Source: Pontiellaceae bacterium B12219
Lineage (GTDB): Bacteria; Verrucomicrobiota; Kiritimatiellia; Kiritimatiellales; Pontiellaceae
Direction of reading: 5' to 3'
Length of the DNA: 50,807 nucleotides
Assembly (NCBI GenBank): GCA_029432795.1
Contig: JARNMJ010000031.1
Location: 1 to 50,807, forward strand
The notes below the pieces were generated by a model that was not told the origin of the DNA, did not search any database, and saw nothing but the letters and a program-made list of their open reading frames with translations. Position numbers and translations under genes: made by a program. Within the stretch, counting starts at the first letter, position 1; every line of letters begins with the position of its first letter. Positions 8,654 to 16,948 of the stretch are shown here, piece after piece.

Positions 8654-9102
8654 GTTCCCTTACGCCTCGAACCACATCTAACAAGTTCAGAGACACTAAA
8701 AAAGGCAACAACCTATTCTATCATACCCCTTATCCAGACCTCGAATGACGAGTATCCAGAAATACAGGGAAAATATATGAGAAAATAAACCCGTGAGAAA
8801 GATCTAAGTTTGTAAAAAGTGATTTATTATCCGCTCTTTCCCTCTCATTTCAACGGAACTGAGCCCTTATGTTTGACTTACACAAATAAAATATCAGATC
8901 ACAATTCATCCAAATTTAACATTCCGCACCCAGTCCAACGCCATTCTCGCTTTCAATGTACTTCTTAAACATTGAAAAAGGCGGCTTGTAATTCCTTCCT
9001 GTTGGAACCACTATCCCGCGCCTTTACGCAAGGAATGTTGATTTTCTAAAATCCGCATATTGCCCGGCACCCCTTCAATCCAACCAGACAGGAACACAGT
9101 TC
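8654..9102. other. 449-bp divergent intergenic region with a hairpin
   Basis: No gene is visible. The region should hold the promoters of the ExbBD operon (leftward) and of the methyltransferase gene (rightward), but I see no convincing -35/-10 pair. The clearest structure is a 9-bp inverted repeat, TTTCAATGT (8951-8959) and ACATTGAAA (8969-8977), with a 9-bp AT-rich loop. No U-tract follows on either strand, so an operator is more likely than a terminator. A smaller palindrome, GATTTT-CT-AAAATC, lies at 9040-9053. Confidence 0.4.
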
Positions 9103-9774
9103 ATGAATCCATGGGTTTTACTCGACACCACAGAAGTCCCCGGCGACGGCGGTATAATGAAGCTATACCAGCGAGCCTTCGAATTTTCAATCAGTGTAAA
9201 AAATGAAGAACTGATGAACAGCCGCATGCACGGCTCCGAAGATGCCCTGGCGGAACTGGCCTGCCGCCGCGTAGCGCAGCGCCAAAACCCCTGCGTTCTC
9301 ATCGGCGGGCTTGGAATGGGATTCACTCTGCGAGCCGCCCTGAACGAATTCGGGCCTGTTGCAACCGTCGAAGTGGCAGAACTGGTTCCCGCCGTGGTTC
9401 GGTGGAACCGCACCCATCTGGCCGATCTCGCCGAAAATCCACTGGCCGATTCCCGAACCGTGGTTCATGAATCCGATGTCGGGCTGGTCATCCGCAACGC
9501 CACCAACCAATACGACGCCATTATGCTCGATGTCGACAACGGCCCCGACGGCCTCACTCACGCCGGCAACGACCGCCTCTATACCGCCGGCGGCATCAGC
9601 GCCGCAAAAAAAGCCCTCAAACCCGGCGGTACCCTCGGCATCTGGTCTGCCGAACCCGACGCATCCTTCACCAAGCGTCTGCGCGGTGCCGGCCTGAAAA
9701 TCGAAGAGGTCACCGTACGCGCCCGAAAAAATAAAGGCCGCCGCCACACCATCTGGCTCGCAGAGAAAACGTAG
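9103..9774 (+). CDS. spermidine synthase-like SAM-dependent methyltransferase
   Basis: 223 residues with a Rossmann fold of the spermine/spermidine synthase type. The glycine-rich SAM-binding loop is PCVLIGGLGMGFTLRAAL (about 65-82), an acidic strand end follows (VATVEVAELVPAVVRW), and the polyamine-synthase-like DVDNGPDG is near residue 146. The usual GGGDG loop is replaced by GGLGMG, so true spermidine synthesis is uncertain; many such proteins are of unknown substrate. It is followed 59 bp later by a pseudouridine synthase gene on the same strand. Confidence 0.8.
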   Translation: MNPWVLLDTTEVPGDGGIMKLYQRAFEFSISVKNEELMNSRMHGSEDALAELACRRVAQRQNPCVLIGGLGMGFTLRAALNEFGPVATVEVAELVPAVVRWNRTHLADLAENPLADSRTVVHESDVGLVIRNATNQYDAIMLDVDNGPDGLTHAGNDRLYTAGGISAAKKALKPGGTLGIWSAEPDASFTKRLRGAGLKIEEVTVRARKNKGRRHTIWLAEKT

Positions 9775-9788
9775 CGCGTTCTTGTAAT

Positions 9789-9803
9789 TTCCAATTATTG
9801 GAA
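9789..9803. repeat. dispersed palindrome, exact intergenic copy
   Basis: TTCCAATTATTGGAA is a perfect 6-3-6 inverted repeat in the short gap between the methyltransferase stop and the pseudouridine synthase start (9834). Confidence 0.8.
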
Positions 9804-9833
9804 ACATGATGTTCGGCTTAATCAGGAATCACT

Positions 9834-10664
9834 ATGAAAAAACAAAGCTTCACCGTTCAATATAAAGACGAAGGCAAACGGCTTTTTGCCGTCATTGCGG
9901 AACAACTCAATATTTCAAAAAAGCAGGCGCAGGCCGCCATCGATGCCAAGCTGGTCCTCGTGAATGGCAAACGCGTCTGGATTCGCCGGCATGAGGTAAA
10001 AGAAGACGATCTCGTTGAAATTATGATCGACGATTTCAAAAAACCAACTGCCAAGCACATCGCGATTCTCTGGCAGGACAAAGACTATCTGATCGTCAAC
10101 AAACCCGCCTATTATGTAACCAATGCGGCGGATGACAGCATTGAAGCCAAACTCCGCATACAGGAAAAAATTCCGAGCATCTGCGCAGTTCACCGATTGG
10201 ATAAAGAAACATCGGGCTGTGTGATTTTTGCTAAAAACTCGGAATCCAAAAAAGTGATGCTTCCTTTATTTAAAGGGCGCGACATCATGAAAATCTATCG
10301 TGCCATCACCGTCGGTGAAGTGCCGAAGATCTGGAAAGAAATCCGAACCGACATCGACGGCTATATGTCCACCACCCTGCTCAAAATTCTCGACACTAAA
10401 AAACAGGCCAGTTACCTCGAGCTGCGCATTGAAACCGGCCGAACGCATCAGATTCGCCGCCACCTCGCCGATAAACGCTATCCCGTGATGGGCGACAAAA
10501 AGTATGGCGGAACCGGCAATGAGATTTCTCTCGAACAGCCCCGCCAGATGCTGCATGCCTACCGCCTGATTTTCCCGCATCCGAAAACCGGTGAGCCCAT
10601 TCGCGCCACCGCCCCGCTGCCCGGCGATTTCAAAAAATGCCTGGCGCAGCTGAGGCTGAAGTAA
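9834..10664 (+). CDS. RluA-family pseudouridine synthase
   Basis: Isomerises uridine to pseudouridine in rRNA or tRNA. The 276-residue protein has an N-terminal S4 RNA-binding domain (about residues 10-70, with KKQAQAAIDAKLVLVNGK) and then the catalytic domain. The active-site motif HRLDKETSGCVIFAKN around residue 120 carries the catalytic Asp. The C-terminal RTHQIRRHLADKRYPVMGD is also typical of RluA/RluC/RluD proteins. The exact target position cannot be read from the sequence. It converges with the gene at 10671, leaving only 6 bp between stop codons. Confidence 0.92.
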   Translation: MKKQSFTVQYKDEGKRLFAVIAEQLNISKKQAQAAIDAKLVLVNGKRVWIRRHEVKEDDLVEIMIDDFKKPTAKHIAILWQDKDYLIVNKPAYYVTNAADDSIEAKLRIQEKIPSICAVHRLDKETSGCVIFAKNSESKKVMLPLFKGRDIMKIYRAITVGEVPKIWKEIRTDIDGYMSTTLLKILDTKKQASYLELRIETGRTHQIRRHLADKRYPVMGDKKYGGTGNEISLEQPRQMLHAYRLIFPHPKTGEPIRATAPLPGDFKKCLAQLRLK

Positions 10665-10670
10665 GCGGGA

Positions 10671-12521
10671 TCAATCGTACAGACTTTTCGGGCCGGGGCC
10701 GGTTGGATAGACACGTGCTCCGGTTTTATCGAGAAAGTTACCCACCTTCAGGTTTCGGAGTTTTCCAAGGTTTGGAAAAAGCCAGTTGGCCGAAGAACTG
10801 TGCTGGATAATTTCTCCGCGCTCATCGGTCAGCACCAAAAGGTAGTCGGAATATTTCTGACCGTGCGGTTCGCTGGTGTCGTAACTCATCAGCTCCACCG
10901 GTTCTCCTCTGAAAATGTGCGACCGGCCGTTTTCCGAATCCGGGATAAAGGAGCTGACCTGATGATCCAGCAAAACAAACTTACGGTCATCAATCCGCTG
11001 CTGCCCCAGCACAAAAAGCTCGACAGAAATCCTGTGCGGATACGCCCGTGCCGTCGTCTGTTTCATTTTGGCACCGAAGGTATACTCCAGCAGCCTGGGC
11101 GGAATCTCATTAAGATAAGGCGTCGTTTTGATAATCCGCTGCGAGCTCTGCTTGGTGAACGAACAATTAAATGCTGGCGGCTCCGCCAGTTCGACAACCT
11201 TCCGATCATCGGAAGAAAGCTCCCCGAAAGGAATCCGAACCGTTGAGCCCAACGCATTTTTCAGCACCACCTGATCCCCCATCCGACTGACAAACTCCCC
11301 CTTAACTGCCGCGCCGTCGATCCGGGTCCATATTCGAATTGGAGAAGCGGGAACATTAATCGGCGCTTCCAAAGGCTGGAACTGCGCTTCCGGCAATTCA
11401 GAAGGAGGAATATCGCGGAAGACCGGTCCGCCATTCACCGCGGCATGATCATAGGTCAGCGATTCATAGATACGGTCCTTCAGATCGCGGCTGGGTTCTA
11501 CGGTTTTAAACATCGGAAGAATCGGCGCCTGCTCGCGGTTCAACGCATAATCCACCCCCTGCACTTCCACCGTCAGCATCGAACAGAACGTTCCGCCGGG
11601 CACCTCACCGATGATGACTTCCATATCAAGCGGCTCTCCCTTTTTAAGGGTAATCCAGTCGCCGACCACCGCCTTGTTATTCCCCATAGTATAAGTCCGC
11701 GATTTTGGCGACGAACTCTGCCACCCGCCCGCGGCAGACGTCAGAGCTTCCTGTGTTGACCAGGAGCCTCCGGGCCAGCTGGCCATCAGCACCTCTTCAC
11801 CATCCACCCGCACCGCCATAATGTCATCACCCTGCCCCCAAAATCGGAAGGTGATATCGTCGTGATACACCAACTGTCCTTTATAATGCGCGAGCCAGCA
11901 ATAGCCCACGGTATCCGCCTCATCAAACGCCGCCGGAGCCACAGACGATTTAACCGGCGGAACCATAAAACAACCGGCGTAAAGCTGTTTCGGAGAACGA
12001 TAAAACCGGGCCAATTCAGATATGCGCCAATCGCCCCGAATAAACCCGGCCACTTCCGCAACAAACTGATGCGGATCCATCGGCACCGTACGGCCGGTAC
12101 GATCGCGTTTAAAATCGTAGAACGTACCCACAAAATCAAAGCCGGTCCCGAAAGAGTCGCCAACCAGCGTCGAGGTTGCTTCCGGCGCTCCGAAATCCAT
12201 CGAAAGATCAAGCCCCGTATCCCCCAGGTTCGCCCCCAATTCCGGCACCTCCATCTGCGGCCGATCCAGCGAATTCTTTGTAACCGAAATCGGCGTAACC
12301 TGACGGGCCGGGCTGGACGATTGTTCAATTCTCACCTGTGGCCGGATCAAGTCCAGTTTCACGGGCTCACGCACAATCATAATGGGCGGAGCCGGCTTCT
12401 GAACCACCAGAAAAATTGAAGTGGCAAGCAGCGCCACTCCAAGATGGAGAAGAATACTGATAATCCAGCCACTGGAAGTTCCTTTAACCACGCCACGATA
12501 CGTTTGAACCAATGTTTTCAT
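10671..12521 (-). CDS. membrane-anchored protein with PA14-like and SHD1-like domains
   Basis: 616 residues. A cytoplasmic N-terminus and one membrane helix (GWIISILLHLGVALLATSIF, about 18-37) lead to a Pro-rich linker, an arrangement like TonB. Residues of about 130-330 resemble a PA14/GLEYA-type beta sandwich (ITFRFWGQGDDIMAVRVDG). Around residues 400-450 an SHD1-like domain is visible (GEFVSRMGDQVVLKNALG and then IPFGELSSDDRKVV). The rest is unassigned. It is 9 bp downstream of the gene at 12531, whose N-terminus has the same anchor-plus-linker design. No enzyme motif is seen. A link to the ExbBD cluster at 2.3-8.7 kb is inferred from proximity and topology. Confidence 0.75.
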   Translation of the reverse strand: MKTLVQTYRGVVKGTSSGWIISILLHLGVALLATSIFLVVQKPAPPIMIVREPVKLDLIRPQVRIEQSSSPARQVTPISVTKNSLDRPQMEVPELGANLGDTGLDLSMDFGAPEATSTLVGDSFGTGFDFVGTFYDFKRDRTGRTVPMDPHQFVAEVAGFIRGDWRISELARFYRSPKQLYAGCFMVPPVKSSVAPAAFDEADTVGYCWLAHYKGQLVYHDDITFRFWGQGDDIMAVRVDGEEVLMASWPGGSWSTQEALTSAAGGWQSSSPKSRTYTMGNNKAVVGDWITLKKGEPLDMEVIIGEVPGGTFCSMLTVEVQGVDYALNREQAPILPMFKTVEPSRDLKDRIYESLTYDHAAVNGGPVFRDIPPSELPEAQFQPLEAPINVPASPIRIWTRIDGAAVKGEFVSRMGDQVVLKNALGSTVRIPFGELSSDDRKVVELAEPPAFNCSFTKQSSQRIIKTTPYLNEIPPRLLEYTFGAKMKQTTARAYPHRISVELFVLGQQRIDDRKFVLLDHQVSSFIPDSENGRSHIFRGEPVELMSYDTSEPHGQKYSDYLLVLTDERGEIIQHSSSANWLFPNLGKLRNLKVGNFLDKTGARVYPTGPGPKSLYD

Positions 12522-12530
12522 TTCTGCCTC

Positions 12531-13865
12531 CTAGTCTGATTCCAGATCATTTTGTATCATTTCCAAACCCGCCACCGTCTCATATCCACCCCGACATAAC
12601 CGGGTCAGTTTTTTAAAGCGCCCGTCGATTTTCGTTTCACCGGAAACCGGAACAAACTGAATGACATTAAATGAGAACCGATCACCGCGCCCTTTCAGCC
12701 GTTCGCGCAGATTCTCCTCTTTTTCAGCACGCTGAATTTCGAAGGCTTCCTGAAATTCCTGAGGCGTGAAATGATAGTAAGCGGCAGATGGCGGCCTCGG
12801 CGTACCCGGATAATATTCATTCATTAAACCCCAGCTCCCATTTGCCACCACCTTCGGCGGTTGACCGGCCGTTTTACGCCGGCGATTTTCTTCTGCCAGC
12901 AATTTTTTCGCATTCTCAATATGCTGAAGCCAACGCTTTCCTTCAGAACTGGAGAACCAGGCCTTTTGAACTGCAGACCGTTTTTCAGAAACCCGGCGTT
13001 GCCGCCCCCACGTATTCGTCAGCAGAAAAATCGCATCCGCCCGCTGTTGCATCGCCACCATGGCCGGAACAAACCAGCGATCCTGCCGATAGCCTCCGCC
13101 ATCGGACTCCGGTTCTTCCGCAAACGGCCCAACGCGCATATCCTCGCGCTGTTGAATCCCGCCTTTTTCCAAGGTCTGGATCCCGTAACGACCGGTCGAT
13201 GCGCTTTCCTCCGCACCGTTCAACGGCTCAAGCCAGGCCTCGGCCTGCCGGGTATTCGCCGTCGTTGCAGACACCAGTGCCGGAAACAGCGTAATTGTTT
13301 TCCCGTTTCCAAAAACGCACACATTGAAAACCGCCGTTGGAGGCAGTTCCCGCAGCATGCGGACCATCTCCTGTTTAATGATGGTATAGGCCGGAATTCC
13401 GCCCATTTCATCCACCAGCATCTGTTCGCCGGCATCCAGAATCAGGAAGACCTTTTCTCCCCGCCCTTTTATATTAAACAGCTCCAGCTCGGGCATCGAA
13501 AATGCAATGGTGCTCAACGCGCCGCCACCGGTCCCTGCGCTTCCGCCCAGCTCGCTCTTAACCGACTGAAGCTCCGGGAGCTTAATGTCCGTCACCTTCT
13601 GCTCCACCCGCACGTTCACCGGAACCCGTACAAAGTTCGGCTTTGCCGGTTTCAGATTCCGGACAGAAGAAGGAGGTCGGATATTCCGCAATGGGATATT
13701 TTGCCGAACCGCAGCCCGATGAACAAAAGCCGGACGTTCGGTAATGATCGTATTCATAACCACCAACGAAAGACCGGCAATAATGAAGATGGCGTGCAGG
13801 ATCAGCGTGACCACCGCCGCACTGGATTTCGTGTGTTTCGAGAAGAACCGTTTCTTTGCATTCAT
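12531..13865 (-). CDS. membrane-anchored protein with degenerate VWA-like domain
   Basis: 444 residues. The N-terminus is basic, with one membrane helix (AAVVTLILHAIFIIAGLSLVV, about 16-36, split here as one segment) and then a proline-rich periplasmic linker. From about residue 135 the sequence resembles a von Willebrand A fold: a strand KVFLILDAGEQM, which has Asp-x-Gly where a MIDAS would have DxSxS, a helix and then AVFNVCVFGNG. The metal site looks incomplete. It is the first gene of a two-gene unit with the PA14/SHD1-like protein. Its promoter region contains the 12-copy heptamer array. Confidence 0.65.
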   Translation of the reverse strand: MNAKKRFFSKHTKSSAAVVTLILHAIFIIAGLSLVVMNTIITERPAFVHRAAVRQNIPLRNIRPPSSVRNLKPAKPNFVRVPVNVRVEQKVTDIKLPELQSVKSELGGSAGTGGGALSTIAFSMPELELFNIKGRGEKVFLILDAGEQMLVDEMGGIPAYTIIKQEMVRMLRELPPTAVFNVCVFGNGKTITLFPALVSATTANTRQAEAWLEPLNGAEESASTGRYGIQTLEKGGIQQREDMRVGPFAEEPESDGGGYRQDRWFVPAMVAMQQRADAIFLLTNTWGRQRRVSEKRSAVQKAWFSSSEGKRWLQHIENAKKLLAEENRRRKTAGQPPKVVANGSWGLMNEYYPGTPRPPSAAYYHFTPQEFQEAFEIQRAEKEENLRERLKGRGDRFSFNVIQFVPVSGETKIDGRFKKLTRLCRGGYETVAGLEMIQNDLESD

Positions 13866-13922
13866 AATTTATCCCTTTCTAATGGGGATACGAATGCGGC
13901 GAGGAAAAGCTTTGTGAAAAAT

Positions 13923-14011
13923 GCGTAGTGCGTAGTGCGTAGTGCGTAGTGCGTAGTGCGTAGTGCGTAGTGCGTAGTGCGTAGTGCGTAGTGCGTAGTG
14001 CGTAGTGCGTA
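13923..14011. repeat. tandem heptamer array (GCGTAGT)12
   Basis: Twelve perfect copies of GCGTAGT (13923-14006) are followed by a partial GCGTA. The array lies 58 bp upstream of the start codon at 13865 and 65 bp downstream of the purF stop. Related AT-rich fragments (GCGTAA, CGAATTACG) follow to about 14070. A 7-bp unit is not a multiple of three but lies outside genes, where copy changes could alter promoter spacing. Confidence 0.95.
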
Positions 14012-14075
14012 AAATTTTCGCATCCGGACGAACCCCGTCCAGCGCGAATTACGAATTACCCGTTACGCATTACCT

Positions 14076-15971
14076 TTAATACGCGCGGGCGTCGCTGTTT
14101 TCCATAAAGTTGATGAAGGAACGATTGGCCACGCGATGGCCGCCGGGCGTTGGATAGTTACCCGTAAAATACCAGTCGCCACGATGATCCGGACACGCTT
14201 CATGAAGCCCGCCGATACTCTGGTAAATAATCTGCACTTCGGCTTTCATTCCCTCAGGCGTCAGAATCTCTGCAATTTTATCTGAGACCTGCTGCGGCGT
14301 GAAAGGATCGAACATGTGAATCACCTGATTCTGCGCTTCCGCCATCGGCTTTTTCTCGTCCGCCTTGCAGGCTTCATAAATATCCGTCAGCACCTTTTCC
14401 CGGCCGGTTTCTCGCAGCAGCGCAACGCAAGCTTCGAAGGCAATAAAATCTTTCATCTTCGACATATCAATGCCGTAACAGTCCGGAAAACGAATCTGCG
14501 GAGCGGACGAAACAATCACGACCTTTTTCATGCCCAGTCGATCAAGAATACGGAGAATGCTGGTCCGCAGTGTGGTGCCGCGCACAATGGAGTCGTCGAG
14601 AATCACCAACGTGTCCTGCGGCTTCACAATGCCGTACGTGGTGTCATACACCTGCGCAACCAGATCATTACGATCGGCATCGGCTGTGATAAAGGTCCGC
14701 AACTTGGCATCTTTAGTCATCAGTTTTTCAACGCGGGGCTGGAACGACAGCAATTCATCAATCCGTTCCGCCGTCAGCCGTTTCTCTTTCAGCAAATGGA
14801 ATTTCATCCGTTCGCCGACCATATCCTTCACCCCTTCCACCAAACCGTAGAACGCGGTTTCAGCCGTGTTGGGAATATAGGAGAACACCGTATTTTCCAG
14901 ATCATAATCCACGGCATCGAGTACCCGGCGCACCAATGAGCGCCCCAGATTTTTACGTTCCTGATAAATGTCTTTATCGGTACCGCGCGAGAAATAAATA
15001 CGTTCAAACGAACACGGCGTTTTTTTCAGCGGCTCATTCACCTTTTCCATGGTGACTTCGCCGGTGCGTTTCACAATCAGAGCATGACCGGGTTCGATTT
15101 CCTTCACAGTTTCAATCGGGACATTCAGTGCCGTTTGAATCTGTGGACGTTCAGAAGCAATCAGCACAATTTCATCGTCCTGATAGTAGAATCCCGGGCG
15201 GATACCGCTCGGGTCGCGCAGTGCAAACATATCGCCATGGCCGATCATACCGCACATCACGTAGCCGCCATCAAAAGACCGCGTCGCTTTTTTCAGCACC
15301 CGCGTAATATCCAGTTCCCGGATAATTTTTTCAGTAATCTCCAGGCGCGTCATGCCTTCCTTACGGTATTTGCGGAAAAGAAAGTCGTTGGCCTCGTCCA
15401 GAAAATGGCCGATTTTTTCCAGTACCATCACAGTATCCGCTTTATTGCGCGGATGCTGGCCCAGTTCGACAAGCATATCGAACAGCTCTTTATTATTCGT
15501 CAGATTAAAGTTACCGGCCACCACCAGATTTCGGGTCATCCAGTTGTTCTGCCGGAGGAACGGGTGGCAGAAAGATTCCCCCTGGGCGCCGTGTGTGCCG
15601 TAGCGCAAATGTCCAAGCAACAGCTCTCCGGCAAAAAGGACATTCTGTTTCACCCATGCGCCATCGTTCATTTTATCCGGATGTTTTTCACGGGCATCGG
15701 CAAATGCTTTCACCATCCGGTTTCGGACCGACATAATCGGATTCTTGTCAGCGGAGCGGGTACGGAAAATATAGGGTTCTCCCGCGGGCATATCCAGCTT
15801 GATGGCGCAGGCCCCGGCACCGTCCTGGCCGCGGTTATGCTGTTTTTCCATCAGAAGGGTGAGTTTGTTCACGGCATACATAGCCGTTCCGTACTTCTCG
15901 ATGTAGAAATCGAGAGGTTTCAATAATCGTACCGCGGCAATACCGCACTCATGGCCGATCCAATCGCTCAT
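14076..15971 (-). CDS. purF: amidophosphoribosyltransferase (long form)
   Basis: Catalyses the first committed step of purine synthesis, converting PRPP and glutamine to phosphoribosylamine. The N-terminal Ntn-type glutaminase begins after a short propeptide: MSDWIGHE is followed by Cys9 as the expected nucleophile (ECGIAAV). RYGTHG and NNKELFDML belong to this domain. The C-terminal phosphoribosyltransferase domain has the PRPP motif VILDDSIVRGTTLR around residue 465. At 631 residues it is about 125 longer than E. coli PurF, matching the long form I associate with Bacteroidetes and relatives. It is a single-gene unit. Confidence 0.92.
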   Translation of the reverse strand: MSDWIGHECGIAAVRLLKPLDFYIEKYGTAMYAVNKLTLLMEKQHNRGQDGAGACAIKLDMPAGEPYIFRTRSADKNPIMSVRNRMVKAFADAREKHPDKMNDGAWVKQNVLFAGELLLGHLRYGTHGAQGESFCHPFLRQNNWMTRNLVVAGNFNLTNNKELFDMLVELGQHPRNKADTVMVLEKIGHFLDEANDFLFRKYRKEGMTRLEITEKIIRELDITRVLKKATRSFDGGYVMCGMIGHGDMFALRDPSGIRPGFYYQDDEIVLIASERPQIQTALNVPIETVKEIEPGHALIVKRTGEVTMEKVNEPLKKTPCSFERIYFSRGTDKDIYQERKNLGRSLVRRVLDAVDYDLENTVFSYIPNTAETAFYGLVEGVKDMVGERMKFHLLKEKRLTAERIDELLSFQPRVEKLMTKDAKLRTFITADADRNDLVAQVYDTTYGIVKPQDTLVILDDSIVRGTTLRTSILRILDRLGMKKVVIVSSAPQIRFPDCYGIDMSKMKDFIAFEACVALLRETGREKVLTDIYEACKADEKKPMAEAQNQVIHMFDPFTPQQVSDKIAEILTPEGMKAEVQIIYQSIGGLHEACPDHRGDWYFTGNYPTPGGHRVANRSFINFMENSDARAY

Positions 15972-16183
15972 AACATACCGTCCTCTGGTTATGTTGGGTT
16001 TTGATTAGGAAAGACGGCAAAGTGCACTAGAACGCGGAGCCGGTCAAGCTCCGCTGAAGCTTTTCCGAACCTTGGAAAATTTGCATTGTCGACAAATTTA
16101 AAAATCATCATATTTTACACGATTTTTGAACATTCCAGCTGCAGAAGCGTCTACTCGGAAAACTTTATAAGGAGCAAGAAGTT
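15972..16183. other. divergent purF/zinc-peptidase intergenic region
   Basis: The region holds a perfect 7-bp hairpin GCGGAGC/GCTCCGC (16034-16054) and an exact copy of the dispersed palindrome, TTCCGAACCTTGGAA (16063-16077). The 8-bp palindrome AGTGCACT lies at 16021-16028. A ribosome binding site AAGGAGC precedes the gene at 16184. I see no known purine-responsive riboswitch. Confidence 0.45.
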
Positions 16184-16882
16184 ATGTTTTTATCACTCGA
16201 TCCCGTCTATTGGCTGTTTCTGATTCCCGGCCTGATTCTGGCCGGCATTGCCTCGGCAAAAACCAAAGGTACCTTCAATAAATACAGTAAAGTGGCCGCC
16301 AGCTCCCGCATGACCGGCGAACAGGCCGCGCGCCGTATGCTCGACCGCAACGGGTTGCAGAATGTCACCATCAACCGGGTACGCGGATTTCTTTCCGACC
16401 ACTACAACCCGATGAACCGTACGCTGAACCTCTCGCCCGATGTCTACGACTCCCCATCGCTCTCCGCCATCGGCGTGGCCTGCCACGAAGCCGGCCATGC
16501 CTTGCAGCACGCCACCGGCTATGTTCCCCTCCAGATCCGCAGTGCCATGGTGCCGATCACCCAGTTCAGCTCGTGGGGTTCTTACATCTTTATTCTGCTC
16601 GGCGTTTTCATGCAAAGCGCCGGCATGATGAAACTTGGCGTCATCCTCTTCGCCGTCGGATTCATCTTTTCCGTCATCACCCTTCCGGTCGAATGGGATG
16701 CTTCCGCCCGCGCCAAACGCCAAATGGTCACCGACGGAATCGTCCAGCCTTCGGAAGCGCAGGATGCCGGGAAAGTGCTCGATGCGGCCTTTCTCACCTA
16801 CGTCGCCTCCGCCGTCACCGCACTGCTCACCCTGCTCTACTACATGATGCGCCTCGGTCTGCTCGGCGGCCGCGACGACTAA
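16184..16882 (+). CDS. membrane zinc metallopeptidase, YugP-like
   Basis: 232 residues. An N-terminal membrane helix (WLFLIPGLILAGIASA) is followed by the zinc-binding motif HEAGH (in CHEAGHALQHATGY, about residue 103), where the two His and the Glu are the metal and catalytic residues. At least three more hydrophobic segments follow. The order and size match the neutral zinc metallopeptidase family of B. subtilis YugP. The substrate is unknown. A clear AAGGAG site 10 bp upstream supports the start. It stands 66 bp before a glycosyltransferase gene on the same strand. Confidence 0.88.
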   Translation: MFLSLDPVYWLFLIPGLILAGIASAKTKGTFNKYSKVAASSRMTGEQAARRMLDRNGLQNVTINRVRGFLSDHYNPMNRTLNLSPDVYDSPSLSAIGVACHEAGHALQHATGYVPLQIRSAMVPITQFSSWGSYIFILLGVFMQSAGMMKLGVILFAVGFIFSVITLPVEWDASARAKRQMVTDGIVQPSEAQDAGKVLDAAFLTYVASAVTALLTLLYYMMRLGLLGGRDD

Positions 16883-16948
16883 AATCACAAAGGCGCAATA
16901 CCGCCCTTGCGCGCCGCTAACATGAATCGCTTAGTTTAACGGCGGTTT

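Noticed and set aside
9187-9807. Long antisense frame over the methyltransferase gene
   Set aside because: It mirrors the codon pattern of the plus-strand gene, which has clear SAM-binding motifs; the antisense frame has none.
13923-14011. CRISPR-like array
   Set aside because: The 7-bp units abut without spacers; it is a simple tandem repeat.
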